This document shows positions 36,880 to 45,128 of a stretch of 64,000 nt of DNA, piece after piece. The stretch spans positions 496,001-560,000 of the forward strand of contig NZ_CP056775.1 in assembly GCF_016894445.1 (NCBI RefSeq). Direction: 5' to 3'. The position numbers and the translations under genes are program-made. The DNA comes from Dyadobacter sandarakinus (lineage in GTDB: Bacteria > Bacteroidota > Bacteroidia > Cytophagales > Spirosomataceae). The notes beneath the pieces were generated by a model. The model searched no databases. It had not been told where the DNA came from and was given only the letters and a program-made list of their open reading frames with translations. The first letter of the stretch is position 1, and each line of letters opens with the position of its first letter.

Positions 36880-37974
36880 TTAAAATGCAGTCCCGACGCC
36901 GGGATCTGAAAATTTGGGTTCCCGGATAAATTGCTCATCGGACAATGTCCGCAAAAATGCGATCAGCGCTTGTTTCTCGGTAGCCGACAAGTTGAACCCG
37001 GTTTTGCCGTCCGTCCGCACCAGCAGCGGGTCCAGGGTAGGCAGCTTCTGAACACTGTCACTGTAATGGTCGAGTACCTCTTCCAAAGTATGGTAGCGGC
37101 CATCGTGCATATAAGGCGCTGTCAGACCTACATTGCGCAGGCTCGGCACCTTGAATTTATGATCGTCGGCTGCATTGCCGGTGATCGCGCCGCGTCCCAG
37201 ATCGTTGTTCCGCATCGGCATGAGTCCGTTATTCCGAAAGCTGTGATCCGTGAACAACACGCCTTCATGGCAGGAGCTGCAATTTTTTTGAAATAAAACC
37301 AGCCCCTGCTTTTCCTGTGCATTCAGCGCATTGCCATCTCCGGCGAGGTAGTAGTCATATTTTGAACCGGCCGAAACCATCGTCATCATAAACTGTGACA
37401 AAGCTTTCATCATGCGCTCGGAATTGATCTCATCCGTCCCGAATGCAGCCTTGAACATCTTGGGATAGTCCACAGGGACCTTTGATGCGGCATTAGGCGT
37501 TTTGCGCAGCTTCTCAATCACATTTGTTACTTTTTCATCCATCTCAACCGGATTTTCAATCGGGTTAAAAGGTACCAGGTCCATATCGTGTACGCCGCCG
37601 TCCCAGAAAAAGGAATCGTTCCACGCCAGGTTCTGTACAGCCGGCGAGTTACGCACGCCCAAACGGTCGTCTACACCATGGCTGAGTTCGTGGCCGTGGT
37701 GGGTGAATGCCGCTGCCTGCTGGTGGCAGGTCCCGCAGCCGATCAGGTTGGTGCGCGACAGGATACCGTCGTAAAAGAGGAACCTCCCCAGCTGCACTCC
37801 TTCTTCGGTCAGCGGATTGCGCGACAGGTCGTACACCGGATCGGGAAATCCGGCGGGCTTGGTCCAGGTGATGGGCGTCGGGCCGGTTTTCACGGGCTCC
37901 GGCGCCTTTTCCTCCTGCTCTTTACAGCCGAATGAAGCAAGCAACAAAAGAAGAAACAGGATTAGCTTCTGCAT
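36880..37974 (-). CDS. mbnH: MbnH-like di-haem cytochrome c peroxidase family protein
   Basis: 364 residues; lipoprotein signal ending LASFGC, Cys near residue 17. Two c-type haem sites: CGTCHQ near residue 80 and CSSCHEG near residue 230. Family features WDGGVHDMD and PYMHDGRY are present. In the MbnH branch of the MauG/CCP family, the enzyme uses a high-valent di-haem state to convert a tryptophan of partner MbnP to kynurenine, making a copper site. The gene directly follows MbnP (21 bp) and precedes the CDICGC barrel (12 bp), which supports that branch over a plain peroxidase. Periplasmic, membrane-anchored. Confidence 0.88.
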   Translation of the reverse strand: MQKLILFLLLLLASFGCKEQEEKAPEPVKTGPTPITWTKPAGFPDPVYDLSRNPLTEEGVQLGRFLFYDGILSRTNLIGCGTCHQQAAAFTHHGHELSHGVDDRLGVRNSPAVQNLAWNDSFFWDGGVHDMDLVPFNPIENPVEMDEKVTNVIEKLRKTPNAASKVPVDYPKMFKAAFGTDEINSERMMKALSQFMMTMVSAGSKYDYYLAGDGNALNAQEKQGLVLFQKNCSSCHEGVLFTDHSFRNNGLMPMRNNDLGRGAITGNAADDHKFKVPSLRNVGLTAPYMHDGRYHTLEEVLDHYSDSVQKLPTLDPLLVRTDGKTGFNLSATEKQALIAFLRTLSDEQFIREPKFSDPGVGTAF

Positions 37975-37995
37975 CAGATTTTCTGAAAATCAGTT

Positions 37996-38823
37996 TCAAT
38001 GAATATGGTCCAGCGTGAACATATTAACGTAATTGTTCGCAATCTGCTGTGATTTTTCCTGCTGCCCGCCCATCACACTGTTGTACTCGGCGATTTTGAG
38101 ACTTGTACCCGGTCCGTCGAACACTTTGAGCACGTCGACCAGAAAATGCACCTCCGGCGTTTCACTTGTGGTGACAGGTGCTTTTAACGAACCGAAGTTG
38201 ACTTTGACGACCCGCGTATTGTTGACCGTTTTGTCATTGTAGCCCCCAAAAAGCCCGATGTGGTAATAGAATTTGCCGTTTACCGGGTTCCCTTTGGAAG
38301 AAGTCCCTTCCAGTTTGACAAAAATATACCCCGAATTCCAGGCCCAATACATGCCATCGTCTGTCATGGAGCCCGACGGATCGAGTATGCCCTGCCGCTT
38401 TTCGATCGGTGCGGTGTTACGGGCGCTGTCCACACCCACCATAAATTCGGCACCGGTGTAATCGCCGGCCGGTACATTGTTCAGGGTCACAAACTGGGAA
38501 GTTTTGGTGTCTTCCTTGATAAGAAAATAGCTCGAATCCTGCGGTACGGTAAACACGCTGCCGTCTGCTTTGGTCAGCTTGATGTTTGAGATAAAGTAAT
38601 TGAACCTGGTGACAATGAAGTCTTCGCCGGCAGCATTTTTGTAAGTTACGCTATTCAGCACCAGGTTTTTATCTCCGACAACATTGTCAAACTCCATGCG
38701 GAGCTTACCTGTATCCGAGGCGACTGGCTCAGGCGAAGTGGACGAATCTGTGCAGGAGCTGAAAGTAAACAGGCTGGCAGCTGCAAAAGCCGCAGCCACG
38801 CATTGATGGAAAATACGTTTCAT
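37996..38823 (-). CDS. mbnP: MbnP-like copper-binding lipoprotein
   Basis: 275 residues. Lipoprotein signal ending FSSC, Cys near residue 24. The body is a beta-sandwich of the MbnP family with the diagnostic YWAWNSGYIFVKLEG, which contains the conserved Trp residues (one being the expected substrate for kynurenine formation), preceded by LDPSGSMTDDGM and followed by the HIG segment; the C-terminus is HIH. It should bind copper in the periplasm. It is transcribed before the MbnH-like gene, the usual pair. It stands 110 bp downstream of the CNGKC-motif gene. Confidence 0.9.
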   Translation of the reverse strand: MKRIFHQCVAAAFAAASLFTFSSCTDSSTSPEPVASDTGKLRMEFDNVVGDKNLVLNSVTYKNAAGEDFIVTRFNYFISNIKLTKADGSVFTVPQDSSYFLIKEDTKTSQFVTLNNVPAGDYTGAEFMVGVDSARNTAPIEKRQGILDPSGSMTDDGMYWAWNSGYIFVKLEGTSSKGNPVNGKFYYHIGLFGGYNDKTVNNTRVVKVNFGSLKAPVTTSETPEVHFLVDVLKVFDGPGTSLKIAEYNSVMGGQQEKSQQIANNYVNMFTLDHIH

Positions 38824-38932
38824 TTTGAAGAAATTATAGAATAGCCAGTACCTGTTTCAAGGCCTGAATCCTGGATAAAAGAATATGTGAATATCGCCTG
38901 TGGAAACACAGGACCAATGAAAATGGCAGAGC

Positions 38933-39493
38933 CTAAACCAGCGGAGGATGGAAAATGCTGTCGGTGGCCAGATGTCCCCAAAGTGCCGATCTGTAAATGA
39001 ATGAAGGAGCAGGATTATCCTCCAAGACCGGGGCAGGCGTGGTAAATGTGTATCGGTTGCCGGTGTCCATGACCTGGTAAATCAGGCTCGACAGGTAATC
39101 CTGTTCTGCCTGGCGCTGCTGCTGCTTTTCCGCCTGAGCAAGCCTTTTGGCAAGGTAGCATTTACCATTGCAATTGAGCATGGGCCTGTTCCGGTTTACA
39201 CAAAGCGTTTTGGCGATGTAATCTTTCCGTACTTCATAGTCCAGACATATCAATGGGATCAGCCATGCTTTTACAAGCATTAAAAGCAGCAGGCTCAGGC
39301 CAATCCATTGTTTGCTAAAACGATTCAATACGACATCTGCTAATGTGCGGAACACCTGACTATTCGGTTCGGTAAAGGTAGTTACAAAACAAAATAGTCG
39401 ACCTCCACCCCTGATTTTTTTGTTTGATTCTGAATTGCATTGGCAGGTTACCGCGCATCGGCCAAATACCTGATGGCTGGTGATGTGGTTCAT
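38933..39493 (-). CDS. small membrane protein with CVNRNRPMLNCNGKC motif
   Basis: Up to 186 residues from ATG 39493, but the first 55 look non-coding; a TTG at 39328 (LNRFSKQW), just before a hydrophobic helix, gives about 131 residues and is the better start. After the helix comes DYIAKTLCVNRNRPMLNCNGKCYLAKRL, written here only by its key residues: three Cys in the pattern C-x9-C-x3-C with Asn/Gly between, typical of a Bacteroidota family often seen beside metal-transport genes. The rest is Gln-rich then a short tail. Function unknown; position at the head of the MbnPH cluster suggests a role in copper handling. Confidence 0.72.
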   Translation of the reverse strand: MNHITSHQVFGRCAVTCQCNSESNKKIRGGGRLFCFVTTFTEPNSQVFRTLADVVLNRFSKQWIGLSLLLLMLVKAWLIPLICLDYEVRKDYIAKTLCVNRNRPMLNCNGKCYLAKRLAQAEKQQQRQAEQDYLSSLIYQVMDTGNRYTFTTPAPVLEDNPAPSFIYRSALWGHLATDSIFHPPLV

Positions 39494-39615
39494 GCAAAGC
39501 TTTCCTGGTACAGATTTGGGGTATTAAAAGAGAAACGTAAACCGGCTGTCAAAGTTGTGGGACTAGCTGCTGGGGGAGTTGTTAATATCTTAGAAAGTAA
39601 TAACCTGATAGCGAC

Positions 39616-40047
39616 ATGATGGAAGAATCGTCAGATTTGATCAAATTTTTGGATGCACAGCGGAGCGACTATGCAGGCGCATTGTCTGAGATCAGAAGCG
39701 GTAGAAAACAAGGTCACTGGATCTGGTATATTTTCCCCCAGATCGCAGGACTGGGATTCAGCAGCACATCGGCGCATTACGCGATCAGCGATCTCGAACA
39801 GGCCGGCCGCTATTTCAAGCACCCGGTGTTGGGGAAGCGGTTGGTAGAAATTTCCGAGGCGATGCTCACTGTTCAGGGCAAATCTGCCCGCCAGATTCTC
39901 GGAAGTCCGGATGATCTTAAACTGAGATCGTCCATGAGCCTGTTTAATCTGCTGGATCAAACCCACCCGGTGTTTCAGGCGGTGCTCGACAAATACTTTG
40001 AAGGAGTACCGGACCCGCGTACGCTGGATGCGGTTGGGAGGAAGTAG
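39616..40047 (+). CDS. DUF1810-family protein
   Basis: 143 residues, the normal size of this family. Motifs: FLDAQRSDYAGALSEIRSGRKQGHWIWYIFPQ near the N-terminus (given here in part: GHWIWYIFPQ), GLGFSSTSAHYAIS, and the C-terminal MSLFNLLDQTHPVFQAVLDKYF. Biochemical function is not established. ATG 39616 is immediately followed by a second ATG, either usable. Divergent from the CNGKC gene and probably monocistronic. Cytoplasmic. Confidence 0.92.
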   Translation: MMEESSDLIKFLDAQRSDYAGALSEIRSGRKQGHWIWYIFPQIAGLGFSSTSAHYAISDLEQAGRYFKHPVLGKRLVEISEAMLTVQGKSARQILGSPDDLKLRSSMSLFNLLDQTHPVFQAVLDKYFEGVPDPRTLDAVGRK

Positions 40048-40053
40048 GGGGGA

Positions 40054-40185
40054 GGCAGTCGGCTTTCGGCGGTCGGCAGTCGGCTTTTTTTGGATTGAAG
40101 GTGTTTGGATTTTTTTGAAATGAAAATCAAAAAATCAAAAAATCAAAGCAAAACGCCGACAGCCGATTGCCGAAAGCCGACAGCC
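40054..40185. repeat. REP-like inverted repeat with A/T-rich spacer
   Basis: Two 31-bp arms (40054-40084 and 40155-40185) are reverse complements with four mismatches; each is built from shorter units such as GTCGGCTTTCGGC. The 70-bp spacer contains tandem AAATCAAAA-type units and can itself fold. It lies 6 bp after the DUF1810 stop. The compound structure looks like a mobile/REP-type extragenic palindrome rather than a simple terminator, although it may also stop transcription. Confidence 0.7.
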
Positions 40186-40835
40186 AACTACTGTTCCCCT
40201 CACTACTTTAAAATTAAACCCTACATTCTTGGTAGAGTAAATAGTTTACCTAAATTTGCATTGCAACCACCACCATTTTGATTACCCTGGCTCAGCTGCT
40301 CGGGATTATAAGGCTCATTTAATCAAAATTGAGGATGAAAAAGTGTTTGCATGACTTTCCGTGGCTGGACAGTACTTTTCTGTTTACAACAGGTGCCCCA
40401 GTCGATTTCGCTTACGAAGAAAAAGTCAGAAACGGGCACCCGGTACGGACTGAAAGTCCGGAAGACAGCATCGCCCGGCTTAACCCGGCCGGATTGTTCC
40501 GGCTCCATGAAGGCGGTTAATACTTTCACAGTGAGGGAGAACACGATATCCTGTTTTCGCATTTAAAAACAAGCAATTTCCTGGTGAAATTTTATCTGGT
40601 AAATGACAGTGTGTCTTTCGTGGCAAGCCAAGTCCGGAGATTGTTTAGAGAACTCTGTCAGCTCATTTCATTTTTTCATTTAGATAATCCCGGAAAGCGT
40701 ATAGTGGTTTCCGTTCAAGTTTTTTTTCTGTATACCCAAAAGCTTTAACTGAATGATAGTGAACCGGGCAGGTCCGGATAAACTATCATCCCTGCATTTC
40801 TTTTTCGCTACAAATACCTGACAATCAAAAATCGT
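40186..40835. other. 650-bp intergenic region before sulfatase
   Basis: Holds a -7-like TAAATTTG near 40250 and an inverted repeat at 40753-40789. Two overlapping open frames on opposite strands (about 40323-40562) have no recognisable protein features and are probably chance. No RNA family was recognised. Confidence 0.4.
40753..40789. promoter_or_regulatory. inverted repeat upstream of sulfatase
   Basis: ATGATAGT (40753-40760) and ACTATCAT (40782-40789) are perfect arms around a 21-base centre with an inner CCGG...CCGG. It lies 47-83 bp upstream of the sulfatase ATG, where an operator would be expected. No regulator can be assigned. Confidence 0.35.
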
Positions 40836-43148
40836 ATGAAAAAACATGTTCTATCTGTTGGCCGGCTGGTCCTGGCAACTGCTGTCTCGCTGGGCGCTGG
40901 ATCGTTTGCAAACGCGCAATACACGCCTGCGCAGCCCTATAAAGGCAAAATCGGGAAAACACTCAGCGAAACGACTGAGTCCTGGACGGACAGGAAAAAA
41001 GCCCCGGCCGGTACGCCCAATGTGGTCTGGATATTACTGGACGATATTGGTTACGGCGCCATCAGCACATTTGGAGGGCTGATCAACATGCCAACACTGG
41101 ATAGTCTTGCAAACAACGGGTTGCGCTATACCAACTTTCACACCACCGCCATATGCGCCCCAACGCGGGCCGCATTGCTGACCGGGCGAAACTCGCATTC
41201 GGTCCACATGGGCCTTTTCCCCGAAACCGCGATCGGTACACCGGGTTATGATGCGCAGATGCCTTTTGAAAAAGCAACAGCGGCCGAAATCCTGAAAGAA
41301 AATGGCTACAACACATTTGCATTGGGAAAATGGCACATTACGCCCCTGGCTGATCTGTCGCCTGCCGGACCATTCAACCGGTGGCCGACAGGTCGCGGAT
41401 TTGAGCATTTTTATGGTTTTCCTTCGAGGGGCAGTATCGATCAGTGGCACCCCGAGCTCTGGGAAGGTACCACCCGGGAAAAGGATCAGCAATCCGGCAA
41501 GCATTTCAATGAGCTGATCGCCGACAAGGCCATCAGCTATGTGTCGGGCCAGCAGGCGGGCAATCCGGATAAGCCGTTTTTCCTGTACATAGCCACCGGA
41601 GCAGGACATGCACCGCATCAGGTAGCCAAAAAATGGTCGGATAAGTACAAAGGGAAATTCGACGGCGGCTGGGACGAATACCGCGAAAAAGTACTGGCCA
41701 ATCAGATCCGGCTGGGCGTCATTCCCAAAACTGCCAAGCTGCCGCCGCGCAACCCCGGTGTGAAAGAATGGGCGTCGCTGCCCGCAGAAGAAAAGAAATT
41801 ATACGCGCGCTTCATGGAGACGTACGCGGGCTTTCTGGAACAAACCGATTACGAGATCGGGCGTGTGATACGGCATCTGAAAGTGTCCGGTCAGTTGGAA
41901 AACACCCTGATTTTCGTTTCTGTGGGCGATAATGGGGCCAGCAAGGAAGGGACTTTCGTCGGGACGGTTAATCATTATGGAGCCGAGACCAGCGAAGACA
42001 TCCGATTGAAAAAAAACCTTGAAAACATTGATTTGATCGGCTCTGAATTTTCCAAAGTAAATTACCCGCTGGGCTGGGCAGCGGCTACGAATGTTCCTTT
42101 CCGGCATTGGAAACAGGATGCCAACGCAGAAGGCGGCACGCACAACCCCCTGATTGTTTTTTATCCGAAAGGCATCAAAGAAAAAGGTGGCATACGCAAC
42201 CAGTATGTGCACGTCGTCGACATTTTACCGACAACATTGGAGCTGGTCAATGCCAAAATTCCGGAAAACATCAACGGTTACAAGCAGGAGCCCATGGAAG
42301 GTACCAGCCTTGCATACAGTATCAATGACGAGACAGCCAAAGACCGCCATACATTGCAGTATTACGAAATCCACGGTTCGCGGGCGATTTACAAAGATGG
42401 CTGGAAAGCGGGTGCGCTGCACGTAAAAAAGCAGGCATTCGACCAGGACCAGTGGCAGCTTTTCAATCTGAAAGACGACTTCAACGAAATCAATGACCTG
42501 GCCGCAAAAGAGCCCGCGAGGTTGAAGGAGCTGCGCGCGCTGTTTGATAGTGAAGCCACCAAATACAACGTGTTCCCGCTGAAAGACGGCACGCAGGGAT
42601 ATGCCTTGCAAACCGCCTACAAGGATCTGGACAAAGTAGTATTGTACCCCGGCCAGTCGACCATTGTAGACGTCGCGGGACCATTTGCCATTAAAAAATC
42701 TTTCAGCCTGATGGCCGATGTGAACCTGCCAGGCGTGGAAACCGAAGGCGTGCTGTTGTCGCGGGGCGGGTTTGAGGGAGGGCTGAGCTTCTTTGTCCAG
42801 AACCACAAGCTGCACCTGGTGTACGCAGTAGGTGACGGTACCAAATATGTGGTCACGTCCGGGCAGGCAACACTGCCGGGTGGCCGGGTACAGCTGCGGG
42901 CCGATGTGAAATACGACCAGGATGGAACCGGGCTGATCAGCCTTTTTGTAGATGACGCCAAAGTAGGGGAGTCCAAAATCGAAAAAACAACGGGTTATGT
43001 GTACCTGCACGAGGGCGTGAATGTCGGCTTTGATGATCTGACGCCGGTTGCCGATACCTACAAGGTTCCGTTCGCATTTACAGGAAAAATTCACCAGGTG
43101 GTCATTGACTATCATTCAAAACAGCAGAGCTTTCTGAAACAGCATTGA
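40836..43148 (+). CDS. arylsulfatase (type I, formylglycine-dependent), long form
   Basis: 770 residues. Signal peptide to about residue 27 (ANA-Q). The sulfatase core starts PNVVWILLDDIGYG (Asp69/Asp70, metal ligands) and has the signature CAPTRAALLTG with Cys108 for formylglycine conversion; further features are ALGKWHITP and SVGDNGASKEGT. Residues about 595-765 form a separate beta-rich, LamG/concanavalin-like tail (VDVAGPFAIKKSF, GLISLFVDDAKVG), as in the long bacterial arylsulfatases of the AtsA group. It removes sulfate from aryl or glycan esters in the periplasm. It differs clearly from the 608-residue sulfatase at 19 kb. Terminated by the hairpin at 43.2 kb. Confidence 0.93.
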   Translation: MKKHVLSVGRLVLATAVSLGAGSFANAQYTPAQPYKGKIGKTLSETTESWTDRKKAPAGTPNVVWILLDDIGYGAISTFGGLINMPTLDSLANNGLRYTNFHTTAICAPTRAALLTGRNSHSVHMGLFPETAIGTPGYDAQMPFEKATAAEILKENGYNTFALGKWHITPLADLSPAGPFNRWPTGRGFEHFYGFPSRGSIDQWHPELWEGTTREKDQQSGKHFNELIADKAISYVSGQQAGNPDKPFFLYIATGAGHAPHQVAKKWSDKYKGKFDGGWDEYREKVLANQIRLGVIPKTAKLPPRNPGVKEWASLPAEEKKLYARFMETYAGFLEQTDYEIGRVIRHLKVSGQLENTLIFVSVGDNGASKEGTFVGTVNHYGAETSEDIRLKKNLENIDLIGSEFSKVNYPLGWAAATNVPFRHWKQDANAEGGTHNPLIVFYPKGIKEKGGIRNQYVHVVDILPTTLELVNAKIPENINGYKQEPMEGTSLAYSINDETAKDRHTLQYYEIHGSRAIYKDGWKAGALHVKKQAFDQDQWQLFNLKDDFNEINDLAAKEPARLKELRALFDSEATKYNVFPLKDGTQGYALQTAYKDLDKVVLYPGQSTIVDVAGPFAIKKSFSLMADVNLPGVETEGVLLSRGGFEGGLSFFVQNHKLHLVYAVGDGTKYVVTSGQATLPGGRVQLRADVKYDQDGTGLISLFVDDAKVGESKIEKTTGYVYLHEGVNVGFDDLTPVADTYKVPFAFTGKIHQVVIDYHSKQQSFLKQH

Positions 43149-43195
43149 ACCGGTAAACATGATGATGGATTGGTTATCTAAACAGGGAAGGATCT

Positions 43196-43230
43196 GAAAA
43201 AGCGGCCGGCAAAATGCCGGCCGCTTTTTC
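43196..43230. terminator. bidirectional terminator
   Basis: Perfect 15-bp arms GAAAAAGCGGCCGGC (43196-43210) and GCCGGCCGCTTTTTC (43216-43230) around AAAAT, with flanking A and T runs. It separates the convergent sulfatase and DoxX genes and can stop both. Confidence 0.93.
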
Positions 43231-43240
43231 AATTAACGGG

Positions 43241-43627
43241 TTAGATAATACCTTCTCCTGAGCGGTACAGGCCGAGTTTTTCCCTTGCCACATAGGAAGC
43301 CACCAGCAGCATCAGCATGAGAACAGGTGCGACCAGGTAACCTGCTGCATCACCGGCAAAATAATGGGCAAAAGTAGCCGACAAGAAATTGATGAAAAAT
43401 CCTGCATACGCCCATTCCTTGACGCGCTGCGGGACGGCAGGAATGGCAAGCGCCAGAGCGCCGAGGAGTTTTGCTATGCCCAGCTCTACGCGGAACCAAT
43501 CCGGAAAACCAATATGCGCATACCCTTCCTTCATGGCCGGGTTGAAGAAATAGTTGAAAAACGACATCACCATGCCAAGAACCACCAGACCGGTGGTCAC
43601 GGAATAAATAATTTTTTGAGCTTTCAT
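43241..43627 (-). CDS. DoxX-like membrane protein
   Basis: 128 residues with four membrane segments (about 5-24, 46-62, 70-90, 98-115) and the DoxX-like pattern MKEGYAHIGFPDWFRVELGIAKLLGALAL. The family sits in the inner membrane and is linked to thiol/oxidative stress or quinone chemistry. It is divergent from an HxlR regulator across a gap of 100 bp containing three direct repeats, and is therefore the likely target of that regulator. Confidence 0.9.
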   Translation of the reverse strand: MKAQKIIYSVTTGLVVLGMVMSFFNYFFNPAMKEGYAHIGFPDWFRVELGIAKLLGALALAIPAVPQRVKEWAYAGFFINFLSATFAHYFAGDAAGYLVAPVLMLMLLVASYVAREKLGLYRSGEGII

Positions 43628-43646
43628 GAGAAAAATAGTTAATGCT

Positions 43647-43654
43647 CAAAAATA
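43647..43654 (-). promoter_or_regulatory. candidate -7 box for doxX-like gene
   Basis: On the minus strand this reads TATTTTTG, an exact TAnnTTTG, 20 bp before the DoxX start. The direct repeats lie just upstream of it. Confidence 0.45.
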
Positions 43655-43662
43655 AAATCCAG

Positions 43663-43706
43663 GTAGTTTACTTTTGTTAGTAGTTTACCGGAGGAAAGTA
43701 GTTTCC
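43663..43706. promoter_or_regulatory. three direct repeats (GTAGTTTAC), HxlR operator candidate
   Basis: GTAGTTTAC at 43663-43671 and 43680-43688, and GTAGTTTCC at 43698-43706; steps of 17 and 18 bp. They cover the divergent promoter area of doxX and hxlR; a plus-strand -7 box TACTTTTG (43669-43676) overlaps the first. Binding by the HxlR product would block both genes. Confidence 0.6.
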
Positions 43707-43727
43707 TTCAAGAAACCTGCCTGTACA

Positions 43728-44114
43728 ATGGAAAATCAAGAACAACCACATATGCCCGGTTCAGTTACCTGTACCGCTCATCACCGTGCCATCAGCGACA
43801 CCATGGACCTGCTGAGCGGGAAATGGAAAATCCGGATTATCGGCGAGCTGATATTTGGAAAAAGACGGTTTGGCGAACTGCTGGGAGGCATTCACGGGAT
43901 CGCTGCAAAAATGCTTTCCAAGGAACTTCAGGATCTGGAAACCAATAAGATGATCAGGCGTACGGTATTGCAAACCAAGCCGATTACGGTAGAGTACGAG
44001 CTCACCCCATACGGACGGACTGTAACACCCATCATCAATGCGATGGCAGACTGGGGCCACCAGCATCGCGAGCTGATCGTCAAAAACCACGAAAAGGAGG
44101 ACCAGCCTGCCTGA
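43728..44114 (+). CDS. HxlR-family transcriptional regulator
   Basis: 128 residues from ATG 43728; an in-frame ATG-like start at 43674 would read through the operator repeats and is rejected. The winged helix-turn-helix contains ISDTMDLLSGKWKIRIIGEL, FGELLGGIHGIAAKMLSKELQDLE and the wing VEYELTPYGRTV, all standard for HxlR. A Cys in SVTCTAHH near residue 14 may be the redox sensor used by several members. It is divergent from DoxX with triple direct repeats between them, so it likely represses DoxX and itself under reduced conditions. It precedes an SDR gene by 135 bp. Confidence 0.93.
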   Translation: MENQEQPHMPGSVTCTAHHRAISDTMDLLSGKWKIRIIGELIFGKRRFGELLGGIHGIAAKMLSKELQDLETNKMIRRTVLQTKPITVEYELTPYGRTVTPIINAMADWGHQHRELIVKNHEKEDQPA

Positions 44115-44249
44115 TTTACGTTTCAGCACAAGTAGCATGCAGTACGGGAAGCGATAAAATCAGTGTTTTAAATACAAAGTTCCGTGGTCGGGATACCTGT
44201 GGCAGCAGCTCGTTTTTCAATTTTGCACCAGCAATAAATTGAAAAAACG

Positions 44250-45083
44250 ATGAACACGGATAAACAACAAACATGGCTGATCACCGGAACTTCAAAGGGA
44301 CTGGGGCTGCAACTGACCAGGCTTTTACTTTCCTTGGGCCATCAGGTAATTGCCACGAGCAGGAGCGTATCTGCATTGCAGCGGGAAATCGCGGCTTACC
44401 CGCAGCACCTGCGCGCCATCCCGCTGGATATTACGTCCGATCAGCAGGTTAAAGAGGCGATCGACCAGGCGGCAGGGGAACTCGGGCGTATTGATGTGGT
44501 GGTAAACAATGCGGGATACAGTCTGGTGGGCAGCATGGAGGAGATGTCTGATGCGGAGTTCAGGCAGACGATGGATGTTAACCTTTTTGGTACGGCAAAT
44601 ATCATCCGGCATGTGATGCCGCATTTGCGCAGGCAGCAATCCGGGCATATTATCAACATTTCGTCCAATGCGGGTTATGTGGGTTTTGCAAATGCCGCGA
44701 GCTATAATGCGGCAAAATTTGCAATTATCGGCCTCTCGGAGGCGCTGGCCCAGGAAGTCGGCGGTTTCGGGATTAAGGTGACCGTAGTTGCCCCCGGCCA
44801 GTTCAGAACCGAGTTTATGAACTCGATCTCTTATGTCAAAAACAGGATTGATGTTTATGGAGTAGACCAGGCTGAGAAAACGTGGTCACAATTCAGCGGG
44901 AAGCAGCAGGGCGATCCTGAAAAGCTGGTGAAGATATTGGTAGAAATTGCCGGAATGCAGCAGCCACCCCTTCACCTGCTACTGGGACCAGACACCTACG
45001 AGCTTGTAACTGAAAAAAGAAAACAGGAGGATGCGGAGTTTGAGGCCTGGAAACCCATTACCTTATCCACCAATTTTGATTGA
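44250..45083 (+). CDS. short-chain dehydrogenase/reductase
   Basis: 277 residues. Classical SDR: cofactor motif TGTSKGLGLQL near residue 12 (TGxxxGxG), NNAGYS, catalytic Ser in INISSNAGYVG and YNAAK (Tyr/Lys pair), then VAPGQFRTEF. It uses NAD(P)H on an unknown carbonyl or alcohol. Arg/Ser after the first beta strand (ATSRS) suggests NADP(H) preference. It is followed by an AraC regulator at 45 bp in the same direction, which may control it. Cytoplasmic. Confidence 0.93.
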   Translation: MNTDKQQTWLITGTSKGLGLQLTRLLLSLGHQVIATSRSVSALQREIAAYPQHLRAIPLDITSDQQVKEAIDQAAGELGRIDVVVNNAGYSLVGSMEEMSDAEFRQTMDVNLFGTANIIRHVMPHLRRQQSGHIINISSNAGYVGFANAASYNAAKFAIIGLSEALAQEVGGFGIKVTVVAPGQFRTEFMNSISYVKNRIDVYGVDQAEKTWSQFSGKQQGDPEKLVKILVEIAGMQQPPLHLLLGPDTYELVTEKRKQEDAEFEAWKPITLSTNFD

Positions 45084-45128
45084 AAAAGCATTGAAAGGAG
45101 TACCCAGTAACCTTGCAAATACGCCCTG

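Noticed and set aside
36007..36909. 300-codon open frame on the plus strand over the outer-membrane protein gene
   Set aside because: It lies antisense to a gene with clear signal peptide and barrel features, shows no protein motif, and such frames arise from codon use in GC-richer genes.
40323..40562. overlapping open frames on both strands in the gap before the long sulfatase
   Set aside because: Neither encodes a recognisable motif; they overlap each other and there is no start context.
42225..43115. 296-codon open frame on the minus strand over the sulfatase C-terminal part
   Set aside because: Antisense shadow without domain features; the plus-strand frame has full sulfatase motifs.
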